From: Symbiodinium natans
Taxonomy: Eukaryota; Sar; Dinophyceae; Suessiales; Symbiodiniaceae
Direction: 5' to 3'
NCBI GenBank assembly: GCA_905221605.1
Contig: CAJNDS010002382.1
Coordinates: forward strand, 62,001 to 126,000
Length of the DNA: 64,000 nt
The notes below the pieces were generated by a model. That model searched no databases and was not told where the DNA came from. It worked only from the letters and a program-made list of their open reading frames with translations. The stretch's first letter is position 1; each line of letters starts with the position of its first letter. Below, piece after piece: positions 1-13,419 of the stretch. The position numbers and the translations under genes are program-made.

Positions 1-3000
1 GTTCTCGTAGACTTGCTCCGCTAAAGCGAAAGATAAAGCTGCCTTCAAAGAGCCCGAAACACACGGTTCCTAGAATAGACGAAGCCCCGTACTCTCATTT
101 ACCCCTTCGAGGCCCACGCGTAAAGATTCTTTCGCCCAGGCCCTGCTCCCAGGGACTCAGGTGCGATGGGCAGATCTCCGGAGTGTGCGCGGACCTCAAG
201 CGTTTGAGGGTCTGGCGCTAAGGCGATCCTAAACGCTGATCAAGATAGCACAGTCCAAACTAACAAGGGCTGTGAGATTGCCAAGGACTATGAGCGCTGT
301 AAACCCTAGTGAAATCGATGGCTCTCTGCAATCAGACCTGGTGAATCGCGCAAAATATTCTGAAGCACCACTTGGTTCTGTGAGCCCAACGAATTAGCAA
401 GATGCAGCAAGGTTCCTGCACATATTCAACCACGCGCAACCTGATTGCGGGCGTCGCCTTACCTCGTTACCTGCCGCGACACTTAAAACCCCCAACAGCA
501 GACCCCCGCAAGGGCCAGGCATTGCCAGGACTGCCACCCTGCAGACCTGTTGTCACACAATGATGCGTTCGGAGTGCAGTCGTGCTGCGAAGCACATGCA
601 CCCCCGCCTATCCGTCCTTTCCGGCCTCCAATCCACATGGCTGAGACACGGGCTGAGCTAGTGTACAGTCAGGACAAGGGAACCAAGCATCAAGGGCTTT
701 TGACCTGTTCCTGACATGCCTAAAATGACCGAGAGTCAACGCAACGCCCTGGAGCCGGAAGGCAAGAGCGAGGCAAGGCCAACGTCTAAGGTGAGCTCCT
801 ACAGGGTTTTCTGGCTGTTGGAGCCTACCTCTCCGGCAGGTTTACGGAGTTGGCAGGATCTACTCGTGTCAGCGTTTGATGGCCAACCCGGCTGCTGCCA
901 CCCTCCAAGACAAGATCTATTGGGGCTTCGGCTGCTTCAGGTTTGGGAGTGGCATGCTTCCAGTCAAAGGGAGACAAGGTCCTAAGCCTTGGCTGAGCTT
1001 GGCACCACATCACGTTCGGTCGCCGCCGCCAGCAGTGACAAAGCCTGCACTTCCAAGTCTGGGACGCTTCCGGCATCGCTCTGAGTATCCTGCCCTTGGA
1101 GGCATGGGTATCCCACGAAAAGGGATGCCCAAAAACTTAGCCCACACAGCGCCATACAGCATGAATCTGCAGTCACCCTTGCACTCCCTGCAAGCTTGAG
1201 GGGAGGATAAATGAACGACCCCAGGCACAGGGGTGCTGGCAAATGGTTATCAGGGGATCAGTGGTCAGCATGCGCTCTCTGTTTTGCCCCGTGCTTTTCC
1301 TTTCTTGCGATACAGCCTCGCCGCTGCTGCCCTCAGCTCGATATCTCACATACGTCACTTTTGCTGCAATCAGAATATCCGGTCAGATTAGATGAACAGT
1401 CGAGAATACATCGAAACTTGAAAAAGGATATACTGTCATACATAAATAAAAATAATGCACATATATACAGATTGTTTATTAATGAGAATAATAACAATAA
1501 CAATGGTGATAACAACACTAATGCCTACTTCAGAACCAGCTTAGGGCTCTTGGTCAGCAGCGGCAGAGGGAATGTGCGTCGGGGCTTTTCCGGTCTTCTC
1601 GACTTGGACAAGGGCACCCGTCTGAAAGGGCCAAACCAATGTCAAGGTTGCTGTTGCGCAGCCTCTGACAGCCTGGCCTTTCGAATACCCTTACGACATT
1701 TCACAACTAAGATGGCTCACATAGCCTGATAATCAAACAATTGAACATGAAGCATGGACCCAGAATAACAACGTACTTGAAGGTTGCAATGCTGTGACCT
1801 GTAAATGTCATACAAAAGAAGAACATAATTCAAAGATAATCCTATGATAATATAGTTCAGTATAGTAGAAGGCTATCGAAGAGACGCTGATCGCTCCATG
1901 GGTGGCCCTGCAGACGGGGCGTTCCGGACCAAACAGTATAAACAGTTGAGATTCCCACGGAAGTCGGGGGGAGGCCTTCCAATCTAGGGCTTCGGGCTTA
2001 GGCATCGTGGAGCTTCGGTTTTGCTCTGAATGTATGATGGTCTCTGTCCCCAGGTTGGAGCAGCGCGGCTAGGGTCTTACAAGGTCTTACAAGGCAACCC
2101 CGATGTTGCAACAGTTCGGCAGAAGCGGCACAGACCTGTGCAGACTTCGGCTCGGGCGTAGCCGCTTAGCAGCTCTGCCGAGTACGGAACAGGCATGTCA
2201 CCAACCAGTACATGAGCACCGGCTTCTGTAGGTTCAGAAATTACCAAACCCAGGCTGTGGACTGCTTGGAGGAGGGAACTCATGGCGGTTGAGGGCTACT
2301 GCTGCTCTGGATTTCTATGGTTCTCAGGATTAGGAGCCACACTGTTCCGAAAATTGGCTTGCCGGAAGCATCCAAAAAGATCCTGCCCAAAGCAAGCCAC
2401 AAGCGTTCGTTTGGCTCCTGTGCGCAGAAGCTGGCGTGAGAGGAAAGTCTCTGGACTCAATCAGTGCTACGGTCCTCTACAGTATGACGGGATGGGGGGG
2501 GTGGCTTTTCTTTTTTTTGGGCGGGGGGGGGGGGGGAATTGGGGGTCTTGTAACTCATGGCAGCTTCTGCAGCACACGTCCCTCTACCAGGTTAGCTCTG
2601 ACACTCAAGTCAATCTTCTGGTAGCTGGTAGCTGGCGATACTCCTTGCCAACCAGGTGAGTCCTGAAGCATGCACGCGGCAGAGGTGCCAATTGGGTTTG
2701 ATTTCCATCACGGTGCATAGGCGAAGTGTCCTGCACTGCTGATCCTGTGTGGCTTGGAGGCATGTTGATCTGGGCCTGTGGGTCTTACGGCCCAAGGGCT
2801 GCAAGAGCTTATCAAGCTGACTTTGGCATGAGGATGCTTCAAATGTGCAGCGTCGGGCTCTGGGCACTTCTCAATGCTAAAGCCAGTCATCGCTAGCTTC
2901 ATCAGGCTTCACCCCAAGAGGGTTCAAGCACCAGACAGCATACCCTGGGCCAGTTGTGTAGATCCCGCCGACAACAATATCTGGGCGATGGTTTCCGCAT

Positions 3001-6000
3001 TTTGGTGCATTTCGGGTTCTTGAGGCACTCACCTGAATCGAGAATCAGTTTTGCACGAATGGCTCACCATTACGAAATGTGTAGACCATTTTCGAAGTAC
3101 TTGCTACTTTATGGTACTGAATACTTTACGTTATGGTATTGAACAATGCCAATGCTTCGAAGGGTTTCGGCCTCTGAGCTTTCGCTTCAGGCCCTGCGAA
3201 CCGTCCACGCCATCTAAACAAGGTAAAGGCACACAAATGTGAGACAAGAAAAACACACGTTTTCCCAAGACTTTGGAACGCCCTCGGGCATGCTAGCGGC
3301 AAATTTAAATGCGCCACTCGTGCATCGTCGGGTGGCGGCGGCAGAAATGGGTCGGCTGAGCCGGAGCCATAAGCGCATAACCAGCTCTCCTCCTATCTCC
3401 AACCTCGTGTGGATTCCCTCGTTTGGTCTTGATTATGCGTGTTGATTTGAGCTTGGTGTTGCACTTACTTGCACTTACTTCAGTTCAGCAGCTCACCTCG
3501 GCTGGCCCACCCCGACAAGCTGCCCGCGAGCTCTGTAAGGCAGTGACAGTGTCCAGCTTCCGGGAGCTTGAGGTGATTCCATTTATGTGCTATGGGTCTC
3601 CTTACAAGGACCTGCGGAATGACGGGGCCTGAACTATGCTGAACTATGCTGAAGGGCACTCATGGTTCCGGCGACGTCGCACACCGCTTCTGTACCTGTC
3701 CGTGGCACAAAGGTACACACATTCTTGTCACGGCATCGAGAGGTCGAGAGGGGAAAGAAGCAAGGCTTGGCCCGAGTCTAATAAGGGGGCAGCATATGGC
3801 ATGAAATGCACCAGTCTGCTACCGAAATGAACAGTACAGCCAGATGCCAGACTCAACTCCTGGCCTTGTCATCACGACCAGCCGCTTGAGCGTGCATCTC
3901 CCTTTGGGAGAACCTAGGGGGGAGCCGACCTAGATTCCTAATGCTCGCCACAGAATCTGAACTCTGCTCACTACAACAGGGACATTGAAACGGGTCCCTA
4001 CTGTGTGAGCAAACAACCCTGTTATGAACTGACGTCCTTCCTTCTCATAAGTTCTAAGCCAAGTCTAAGCCTTGTCAAGCCTTGAACTCTGAAGCCCGAA
4101 GCCTTCTTATACTCTGAACCCCGAACCCCGGGAGACAGGCGGGGTGCCGGGGGTTGGGGAGGATTTCGCGCCGCGTGTTCCGAGGGACTTCGCCCTGCAG
4201 AAGTCAAGATTCATCCTATCACCTTTCTTGCGTCGGACCTTCATGAGTAGGGTGGTCCGATTCTGGCTTGGCGATTCTGGCTTGGTGGTGTCGAGTGGAT
4301 GTTGCCCGATGACAACCAGAAGGATTTGTAACAGAGTGTCTTCATTCATGAAAGCCGGAAGGTGGGGCCTTAACACATCGCTTCATGGGCGGTGCGGGCA
4401 GTAACAAGGCGTCTTTCAGGGAGCCTGCCCTTCCCCTGACTTAAGGAGATGAACTTGTTTCCCTCCTCCCCCCCTTCCCCGAAACCTTGAAGCCCCAAGC
4501 CCAGAACCCCCCAAGCCCAAGCTGAAGCCCATGAACCCTGCAACCCTTAGCCACCCTTCACACGCCCCGCAATGCCGTACTCGAAGCTGGGCCCACCTCG
4601 AAGGCATGGATGGGGCCAGCCTGGCAAGAAAGCAGAGTTGAGGCCGCCTCCTCCCCAGTTTTTGTTCTCTGCGACTCTGGCTTGCGGGGGGGGCACATCA
4701 TCTGGGAATCTTGAGGAGGATCCTCGGGCCTCGAGTGAGGGTAACCCATGAGTTTCATGAGACCGAGACGGGATGTCGCCTCGATCCTGGCCTTTGCCTG
4801 CTCCACCACCTGCCGGACAGGCAGGTCTAGGGGGTTTTGTGCTCAGGCCCTTGAATAAGCAGACACCTCCCCACTTTGCCAATGCCTCCCAAGCTGCGCA
4901 GCCCAACCCCTAACCGCCTCAAGGGCCGATCTGGGCTTTTGCGTTGTTGTCTCTCAACACCTCGCCCCTCAACATGGCAGGATGCAGAACTTGTTACAGA
5001 ACTGCAGTAGATGCTCGTTCATATTTCAATTCGATTCATCCAGCATTCCAAACTATACAGTACCACATCTTCCACACACCGCTGTGGTGGTTTTCTGGGT
5101 CCTGGAGGGCGTTGGAAGGCACTTTTGCCTGCAAGAAATGGCACCTTCTCCGGTGTTTGGAGCTTAGGGTGCCAGCCTGCCTTGTGCCTGCTTGTCTCCC
5201 GACCCCTGCCTCTGCTCGAGTATGTAAAGATCATATACAAACAACAGATCTACGATAAGCAAGCAGCCGCTGCGCAACCGACCTAGATGCGCTGCTCTTC
5301 AAACCTTACCAATTTACCTCTCTACGCCCCTTCAGCTGCTTTATATATACCGTTGCTGCTTTTGGAGCACTCGGCGGCGCCTCCCGGCGCAGCGCTGCGC
5401 AGCCCCGGAGCCGACGCGACAAGGAGGCGAACGCAGCCAGAGCCTTCCCAACAGGCCTTAAGGTATTATCTAAAATAATAATCAAACAATTTTATGAATA
5501 CCAGATACAAAAATTTTGGGCCTTATGGGTATGTTGAGGGCATCAGGGTTTAGACTGTGAAGGTTTAGTGGCTTTGAGGCCGGCTGCTCTTCGACGACTT
5601 GAGTGGGCAAGCTGAGCTTTGGTGGTGTGACGTCATTGCCACGAGCACACGCAGTCCATCGCACCTCTTCCAAAAAGTCGGCCAGATGCTCTGGTTCTAC
5701 CGCCGGCACCTTCTTTGAGGATTCCGGAGACTTCAGGAAAAAGCCAGCGCCATGATGTTCCAAGTTACCAGGCTTCAGGTCTCAGCCCAAAATGGCCCAA
5801 AACAGCATTTCACGAGCCCTGTGAGGTCCATGGGGCTTCGGATTCCGCACCTCGACGTCCACAGAGGAGCCAGCAGAGAGTGGTGAAGTGGCAACTGCGA
5901 CAGCATCGGATTGACGGGAAGAGATTAATTGGGCTTCAGGCTTCATGTTCGCAGAGAAGCAGGGGAAGCAAGGCTCTGGCGTCAAATCCACATCCCAGAA

Positions 6001-9000
6001 GATCCACATCCCAAAAAGAAGCTGGTTCCCAAAGTGTGGGCTTCCAGGAGTCCAAGTTGCAGAAGCAACTTCCGGCACCTTTGGCTTCAGGAGTTTGGGG
6101 GGGATTCATGGCCTTAGGGCCTTCAGGGTTTCAAGAATTTATACCCCCCCCCCAACCCCCTTAAGGGAGAAGCTTCAGGGCATGCGGGCTGTGTGCCGGG
6201 CCTGGTGAGCTCGCCCCGCAACCCTGCTGCGAGGCGTCCAGGGCCTACGCCGAGCGGAAAACACCCCACAGAGTGAGCATCCTTGTTATTACTACTACTC
6301 ATCATGATGACTATTCTTACGATTTTGACCACTATCTCTGCTACTATTACTGTTAAGGGCAATTAGGCTCATGCATTGGAGCGTCGTGACACTTTTTGAG
6401 CCCGAAATCTCTGAAGGAATCGCCAGCTTGCCCCCCCAAAAGCACTCGAACCCCCCGTTTTGCACGAGGTGGCCTGACACCAGGCGCAGGCCCGGGCCTG
6501 CCCAGCAGTCTCTTGTGCGCAAGTCCTTCAGTCCTTCTAGGTTTGCTAAAGGCCATTGAAGGGGGGCGGGGCACCTTAGGGTCTTCGGGGACCTTTCTAA
6601 ACAGCTCTGTCTGTACCCGCTGAATGCCGGACCCCTTGGAAACCCAAACCCTAAACCCTTAACCCCAACCCCCCCAAACCCCCTCCCCAGGCCCAATAGC
6701 CTGCAAGTCAGAGGCCGACAGCATAAAAGGTTGCAGCTGGGCGACGACCGCGCGGAGGTCGATCCCTGCGCAAAAGGCTTCGGGTTTGGCGTTCATTGTT
6801 CGGGCCCTCGACCTCTGCAATTCGTTTTGGGTTTAGGATACAGGCCACGACGTGTGATGGTTTGTTGATCATCCATTATAGTCCATTCCCTGTCCATACC
6901 CCTGAAGCCTTAAGCCCCAAGCAGCGAAGGTAGGCCTTCAAAGATGGCACACAAAGCACATCAAGGCACTGTCAGCACTGTCAGCCGCTGCCTTCTCTCA
7001 AGCCTGAAGCCCTGGAACGCAAGAACGCAAGACCATCTCATTGCCCTGAAGCCGACAGTGACCATGTGCTGCCTGACGAGCCGTCGTCGAGGCAGTCCAG
7101 CTCCTCGGCATGGGTTGGGATGGGTTTGCAGCAAGCGTGTTCGTCTTAATGTGCTGAGGGTGTTTGCAGCTTCATCGCAGCCAGATTGATTGAAAACACA
7201 AGCCCGTCCTCTGCCACGCGCGCCAGGCCATTCAGGAGAGAAAGAAAGCGCTGTCGCAGCTCTCCAAGGATCTGCTTCTCCTGCTCTGGCAGGTGTACGT
7301 AAGCGTTAGCCTTTGAGCATTGGAGGTACGTGCATTCAATGAATGTGCTCGTACACAAAGCAGGGACCCGATTGCTAGATCTAGAACCGAGAATGCAGGC
7401 TGTCTCGCAGAGACCTGGCAAGCCCGAGCATTGCCTGTGACCCAATCTCCCTCACCTAACGACCCGCGACCCTGAAATACCAAAGCAACCATGAAGTTGA
7501 TACAGAATGGCTTGGTACCCAAAACTACAAGGAGCATTGCTATGAAAGATACATCAGAGGACCCCCGAAATTCGATCAGCCCGGCATGTGAAGTAGTGTG
7601 TTTCTACTACTAGTATGACCAAACGGACGGCCAACACGAACCAACCTATATACACTCACCAACTTCAGTAATGTAAAGCCAGTCTCATGCAACCTCTGAA
7701 CCATGGAGTCCTGCTCCCCACGGATGTGGTACCATGAGCCCCATCGCCGGAGTTGCCGGAGCAGGGCCTCTGGGGAAGACCCGCCCCCCCTGGGTTTAGG
7801 GCTCGAAGTTTATGCCTATAGACTTGAATCCAGCTAGCGGAAGCTGGGGGGCGGCTCTCATTTTCAAATTCGGGTACCGCTTTAGATAGGTAGCTTGTAA
7901 AAGGTCGTTTCCTGGAATTGAGACTTTCAGGGTTTGGGAGCTACAAGCGTCTGGCATGACCTTGGGGAGTTGATTCTTTGGGGGTTGCGGTGCCGAGAAG
8001 CTTGCAAGGCTTGCCGGAAGGAAGGGTGTTGGGATTTCCCGTTGGATTGCGCGGTTTCGGGGTGTTCCAAGGTTCCCATTTTTGGGGGGATCCAAAGCTC
8101 AAAACCTGGGGAGACGTGCGAACTTGAATGGCTCATCAGGCTCCCGGCCTCGGGCCCTTCCAGGAGGTCGGGCTCCTGCCTTGCCTCTGAAGGTTTAGGG
8201 GGGGCCAAGGGGGGCCAAGGGGGGGGGCCAAGGGGGGGGGGATGCAAGTCGAGGCCTCAAAGGAGGAAAGGGGTTGAGGGTGCCGATGCCATCAGATGCC
8301 GCACGAACATCCCTTCAAACTCCTTCAACAACCCTCAGCAGGTCCTCCAGTGGCGCCGATTTTGACAGCCTCGGTGGACAGCGGAGATCAGGACAACACA
8401 TGCAGGTCTTTACTCTGGAGAAGTGAAATGCCCTGTCAGAGCTCCCGGCTGGAGCCGTGGCTGCTGGGTTGGTGAGGACTCGGCAGCTCCTTGTCGCGAC
8501 TTTAGGCCCCTAAGTAATGATGATTTGGGCCAAGGGGGGAGAGTTCTCAATGGGGGAGAGTTCTCAATGCCCACGGAAGTCCCCAAATTGTGGCAGCGCC
8601 TGAGCGCGCGCGGCGCAGTGAGGGGAAGCTCCAAGTGGCACGGCGCCTCGAAGGGAATCGGATGTCAAAGGAATTCGACGTTGTGGGATCCTTCGGTAGG
8701 ACCTAACACTGGGGACTCTGGGGTTTAGTGGTGGCGCAGAACGTGTCCATCATATTACACACGTAGTCGGAGTAAGGCTCAAAATCTGGAGCTTTGATGG
8801 CTGGTGCTGCGGAGGGAAAGCCCCTGAGCGTATGGAGCAGGCTGCTCGTAGGTTCCTACTCGCAAGTATGCGGTCACACGCATCTCAAATTGTCTGCCCC
8901 TTCATCCAATCGAATCTTCAAATAGATCGCGCAGCGTCGGACAAAGTCATGAGATGGGCCTGGAGCTGCGCGCAACCGTGTCTTGCTTCTCCTCCGAAGA

Positions 9001-10243
9001 AGCGGCTTCGAGACGATCGGACGAAACGGAGTTTGGATTCCAGAGCTTCGAGTCGTACTCCAACTATGCCGAAACAGCTTCTGGGTACTCAGCCATAGGC
9101 ATTTGGAAGCAGTTCCTTGCTGATGACTACCCTAACGGATCAAGGCCATGGAGGCTCTTCACAGCGGGGTACTGTGCAAGGGTAAAAGGGTGCTTTGGAG
9201 CTTCTCCTTTGATGCACATAGCCGCAACATGCCGCAACCCACCTCCACACGACGACGGACCTCTGCAGCGAGCATTCTCACTGCCTCCTCTGCAGAGCCG
9301 AGACGACAACTCCAAGCAATTTGGATAACTTGGCCGCCCACAAAACCAGCAAGCACCACATGGAGCCCGTAAGAACCAGTAGGATGTCTTAAAGCTCAGG
9401 AATTTTCTCCGCCTCATGCTGAACGGCTCAATTTGCAACTATGCCGGATGATTGCTTTGAGTCTACGCAGCAGCATGATGAGCGTCCTCGGCGGGCTTGC
9501 CGAGAATGGAACCAGGAGCCAGAGTTTCGAGACCTTGCCGGTGCTCCCCGCTGCTGTGAGCACAAAATCAGAAGCTGCGTCTACGCCCTGGATACGCATG
9601 AGTAGACAACACGCTCCGCTGTTTGCAAACTCAAGGCGGAGAAGCGGCGGTGCCAGAGACCTAGTAAATCTTGAGGCCTCGTAAAGGCGCGGTCTCCAGT
9701 GCAGCAAAGGCGGAAAGGACACGTTCGTCATAGAGCAGCTCGTGAGCGATGGTGAGGGCCTGCGGCTTTTCAGCTTCGGGAGCTGGGGATCCTTCGTAGA
9801 GGGAATGTCGCAGCGCAAGTCTTCCTTTTGATCGTCTCAATGCCAGGCAACTGGATTGCGCCCGGAGGCCGAATTGATTTTAGGTCTCCAGCGCCTCGAG
9901 GCCAAGATCCAGAAATCTGGTCCCTTGAACGAAAGAAAACCCCTACATCAAGCTTATAAGTAGGGTTGAGGACGCAAGCTCCACAGGCCCGATGACTGCT
10001 CACAACATCCCCGAAACCTGAAGTGCCTTGCATGAAGAGCTCCCTGTAAACCCCAAACTGTACCCCCTCAAACCCAGACCCTAAACCCTCAACTGTTCCC
10101 TGAGCCCTAAACTAAACGCTGAACCCCAACTTGACCCCTGTGCCTTTAGCTGCCTCTTGGGCGACTCGCTGTCCTCCTCCGCAGGACGTCTGAGCTGAAT
10201 GGCCCAGGAAGGGGCCGCTAGGCTTTGGGTATTTAGGGGTGCG
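1..10243. other. Gene-poor flank, no supported gene
   Basis: No open reading frame here shows a recognisable domain, and the short ORFs on both strands conflict with one another. The sequence is mosaic. Degenerate telomere-like motifs recur (for example near 4,110, 6,640, 10,020-10,130). There are G or C runs, such as 14 G at 2,523-2,536 and G-rich blocks at 8,195-8,240. AT-rich islands lie at about 1,365-1,530, 1,740-1,870 and 5,440-5,520. A weak possible coding patch, rich in Ser/Glu/Tyr, lies at about 9,010-9,190 on the plus strand, but it is too short to call. I see no tRNA, rRNA or spliced-leader gene. Confidence 0.6.
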
Positions 10244-10341
10244 CCCTAAACCCTCTAAACCCTCTAAACCCTCTAAACCCTCTAAACCCTCGAAACCCTC
10301 TAAACCCTCTAAACCCTCTAAACCCTCTGAACCCTCTAACC
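10244..10341. repeat. 9-bp tandem repeat (CCCTCTAAA)n
   Basis: About ten head-to-tail copies of CCCTCTAAA, with one CTCGAAA variant and a drifting right end. It is a nonamer variant of the seven-base plant/dinoflagellate-type telomere motif CCCTAAA. Its interstitial position fits replication-slippage expansion of a telomere-like seed. It is too short and too imperfect to be a chromosome end. Confidence 0.85.
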
Positions 10342-12173
10342 CAAACCCCCTAGACTACGGGCTCGGCTGCTCTAAGGGTCCGAGGCCGAAGATGAGGACA
10401 TCGCTGCCCAAAGCATGGCGGCGCTTGGCGCGGCCTCGTCAGGCACAGCGATAACCAGACCGAAGGTCGCGGAAGTATTCAGGGTGAAACTGTAAGTTTC
10501 TAAGATACCTTCCCAGTTCAGGGAGTAACAGCGAATGAGCAGGCAAATGGATACCTGCTAACTCATTCGGAGAATCACTTCATTACGCAGGGATCCTACT
10601 GTACTTCCAGAACTCCCTCTTCAGAACCAGATACATTGTGTTGAATACGCAGGAACCTGCGGAAACCGAGTTTTCACTAGCCTCGCAGTTTAGGCTTACT
10701 GCTGCACCTCATCAGGTCGATCTGCGACGCGCTGGCAGATTTCCGTGACCCTCGGAAAGTCGACACCTGAAGCGACGATTCAAGAACCCCTGAAGGCTGC
10801 AGGCTTGAAAGACTGCAGAAATAACACCTGTTCCTGACCCAGTGAGTCTTCCCACACATGTGCGATGTACACGATAATGAAGAGAGAGGGCGTTCAGCAA
10901 GCCCGAATCCCCTGCAGATTCAGGTCCAGTCGGCGTGCACCAGGCCGTAGGCAACTTTTTTGGGCAGACTATGCAGCAAAGGCTCACAGAACCTGGACTT
11001 TAGGGAAGCCCAGGCATGAGACCTGCTGAACCCTATGGGGTCTGAGCAGTCGGTTCAGCAAAGCAAAGCAAGTCCTGTGGAGTGCCTCCCATCTAGACCT
11101 TATAGACGCCTTAGACTTCTGCAGCTGAACTTCCCAAGTAAAATCCGTGAAGCAAGCCGGCTGAAGCCGTGCAACGCTCCACTAAGCTGCTAGACCCTCA
11201 AGCCCGAAACCAAGCCCTAACTCCTGCATACCCTACAGAGCCCGGACGTCTCAAGAGTCCGAAACTCTAAAGCCCAATGCATCCTCCCGAGATGCAAAGG
11301 ACCGAAACCCCGCAACCCCTGTTTCTGGGGCTTGCACGACTCGAGGGGCTCAGTGCATCCTGAGTTTAAAGCCCAAGGGATTCAGGCTTCGGGCAGGAGG
11401 CTTCGGAATGTTTAGGGGTGTTTGAGCAGACTTGAGGCTCGCTGGGTCTGAGTCCATAGGACGCAGGTCAGGAGATCTTCTAGGGGATCCTTCCTCATGC
11501 ATAAACATCCTTCAGGCTGCCGCTCCATCTTGACCACAATACCTGAACAGAAACCTTCGGCGGGCCTGCAGCATCGCCACGGCGGTGGCGCGCTCCGAGG
11601 CATCCGCTACTTCGATGGCAGCCTCCGTGGGACCAACCAGAGTCCAGAAGCAATCCGAGAACCTAGCAGCTTTAGCTTTAGCTACTCGGGGCTGGCACCT
11701 GTGTTCTCTTGCATCCATCCCGACGCTTTTCGCTTCACATTCAGTCTGCTGGCGAAACAATGTTCCAGGCTCGGGCGTGCGCGGTCAGACTGAAGAAGCT
11801 TTGAATTGTGCCCTGGCCCCTGCCCCTTAAGCTTCCGCAACAGCCTCCAAACGCAGCCCGCCGAGGCCTGAACTCTCCTATACCTGCTTTTGACGAGGGC
11901 CGATCCATTGTAGAATTCTGTCTTTCCGTGCTGGAATAAAGATCGAGCCCACAACACAGCAGCCAAGCTTTGCCCATCCGTTGGAAATGCAGTCCTAACA
12001 AGGCCTTGTCTGGAACAAACACGTCAGAGACCCCCAAGCCCCAGCGTACCCGGACTTCCCTCCCAGAAACACTCTAGAATTCCATTTCCCTCTCAATCGA
12101 AAGAGACATGGCCACAAACCACAAGGAAATCGATTGAGAACCGTGAGATGCTGTGAGAAATCCTGAACCCCAA
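10342..12173. other. Gene-poor flank upstream of the LINE 3' end
   Basis: No ORF has support here. The stretch holds scattered telomere-like motifs (for example about 11,190-11,320) and unremarkable mixed-composition DNA up to the inferred LINE target site. Confidence 0.55.
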
Positions 12174-12185
12174 GCCCTGTAAACC
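12174..12185. repeat. Candidate LINE target-site duplication, left copy
   Basis: GCCCTGTAAACC here is repeated exactly at 54,351-54,362. It abuts the (CCTT)n tract that marks the LINE 3' end on this strand. Telomere-like CCCTGTAAACC strings are not rare in this genome, so a chance match is possible. The support is that one copy falls precisely at the 3' simple repeat and the other lies just outside the expected 5' end. Confidence 0.6.
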
Positions 12186-12202
12186 TTCCTTCCTTCCTTC
12201 CT
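12184..12202 (-). repeat. LINE 3'-terminal simple repeat (GGAA)n
   Basis: The plus strand reads repeated CCTT, so the element's sense strand ends in about four to five GGAA units, some 120 bp beyond the last stop codon. Several non-LTR retrotransposon clades end in short tandem repeats instead of poly(A). This tract therefore sets the 3' boundary. Confidence 0.65.
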
Positions 12203-12306
12203 CGGCACTGGGGTCGTGAGTCAAACCCGTGCAGGCCAAAAGCGCACCGCTATGGTGACGCAGCCTTCAACAAAGTGAGACAGAAAACGCAAACACCACA
12301 ACCTGT

Positions 12307-13419
12307 TCAGCGCGACGCGCAGTGGTGTAGGGCAGCAAGTTGCACTCGACCAGCGGTGTTCGCCAGGAGGCCGGCTGCCACAGCATCCCTAAAGGAGAGG
12401 GCGGCATGCTGCCGTCTAGACACCAGCACATACTTTCTTCCCCCAACCATGACGGCGAGAAGGGACAGGCCCGGGGCAACGGCGTTCATGACAGTACGTA
12501 CAGCCTGCGTGAGATCGCCGGCCCACCACATGGCGCCTCTGTCGCCAATGCACTCGGTCAAGCGCATGAGGGAGTTCGTGTGCCGAAGATATGCCTGTCT
12601 GGCTGAGGTGCACTCATCGCGCTTGCCGTGGCTGCGTATCTTCTCAGAGATAAGGACAGGCCCCGGTCCCAGAACTTCAGTCCGCAAGGAGCGGGCAGCA
12701 TCCCAGAAAGCGCGAGTGTGCCAAGCAGTGTGCGCGCAGCATGCCCAAATATGCCAGTACGGGCACCAATCCAGCCGGATATGCCACAAGCAGTCCTTTT
12801 CCAGGCCAGACCATAGGGGGGACGGCGCGGTGACGTCCTCCACCAAAGTTCGCCATACAGACCACCTATCTGGGCTGTCCCCGGCAGCGGTGTGGACAGA
12901 TTGCGCGCCCCCGCTTGGCCCCCCGGCGGCAGGGTCTCTCGGCAGCAGGGGTGGGATGTGGTCGGCAGCAGCCTGTCGGTGCACCTCAAGAACAGCTGGC
13001 CCAAGCCGGTCCTGGGCCGCCTGCTGGCGCTCCGCCGCCTCCCAGTCCTCCCTTTCCTGCCTCAAGTCCTCTGCCGTAGCATATGCGTCACGTTCGGACG
13101 CTCGTCGCTCAGCAGGGGTGGGCAGCCTGGGGCCCTGTGTTTGTAGTGGAGGAACGCGCAGGTGACCCAACGCACCCTTCCGCTTGGTGGCAACGCCGAC
13201 CTGGTAGATAGGCCCCACAACGTGCTGCAACCCATATCTGCACATCGAAGTGTGCTCAATATGGTATCGAAGCCGGGTGGTGGAGTGAAAGTCTTTGAGG
13301 CACCACCTGCAAGTGGTGTCGACGATATACTGCATGCTGTGCGAAACCACACCATGGGAGCGATGCATTGTACCGCCAAGGCATGCTTTGTTTTGCTTTG
13401 GTGGTGACACACTCGACAA
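12307..13419 (-). CDS. LINE ORF2 C-terminal region with C2H2-type zinc finger
   Basis: The frame continues the reverse-transcriptase polyprotein after an apparent one-base shift near 13,385; the Met at 13,419 is not a real start. A Cys-x2-Cys...His-x5-6-Cys/His arrangement (motif CRWCLKDF, then RLRYHIEHTSMC) near the start suggests a nucleic-acid-binding finger like those C-terminal to the RT in several LINE clades. A charged, probably helical Glu/Arg/Gln-rich stretch follows at about residues 115-150, then a Trp- and Cys-rich tail with no domain I recognise. The stop at 12,307 lies about 120 bp before the 3' simple repeat. Long ORFs on the opposite strand in this interval are shadows of this high-GC coding sequence. 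Confidence 0.7.
   Translation of the reverse strand: MSSVSPPKQNKACLGGTMHRSHGVVSHSMQYIVDTTCRWCLKDFHSTTRLRYHIEHTSMCRYGLQHVVGPIYQVGVATKRKGALGHLRVPPLQTQGPRLPTPAERRASERDAYATAEDLRQEREDWEAAERQQAAQDRLGPAVLEVHRQAAADHIPPLLPRDPAAGGPSGGAQSVHTAAGDSPDRWSVWRTLVEDVTAPSPLWSGLEKDCLWHIRLDWCPYWHIWACCAHTAWHTRAFWDAARSLRTEVLGPGPVLISEKIRSHGKRDECTSARQAYLRHTNSLMRLTECIGDRGAMWWAGDLTQAVRTVMNAVAPGLSLLAVMVGGRKYVLVSRRQHAALSFRDAVAAGLLANTAGRVQLAALHHCASR

Noticed and set aside
1-12173. Short ORFs in the left flank as possible genes
   Set aside because: None exceeds about 170 codons, they overlap on both strands, and none has a recognisable motif or consistent exon structure.
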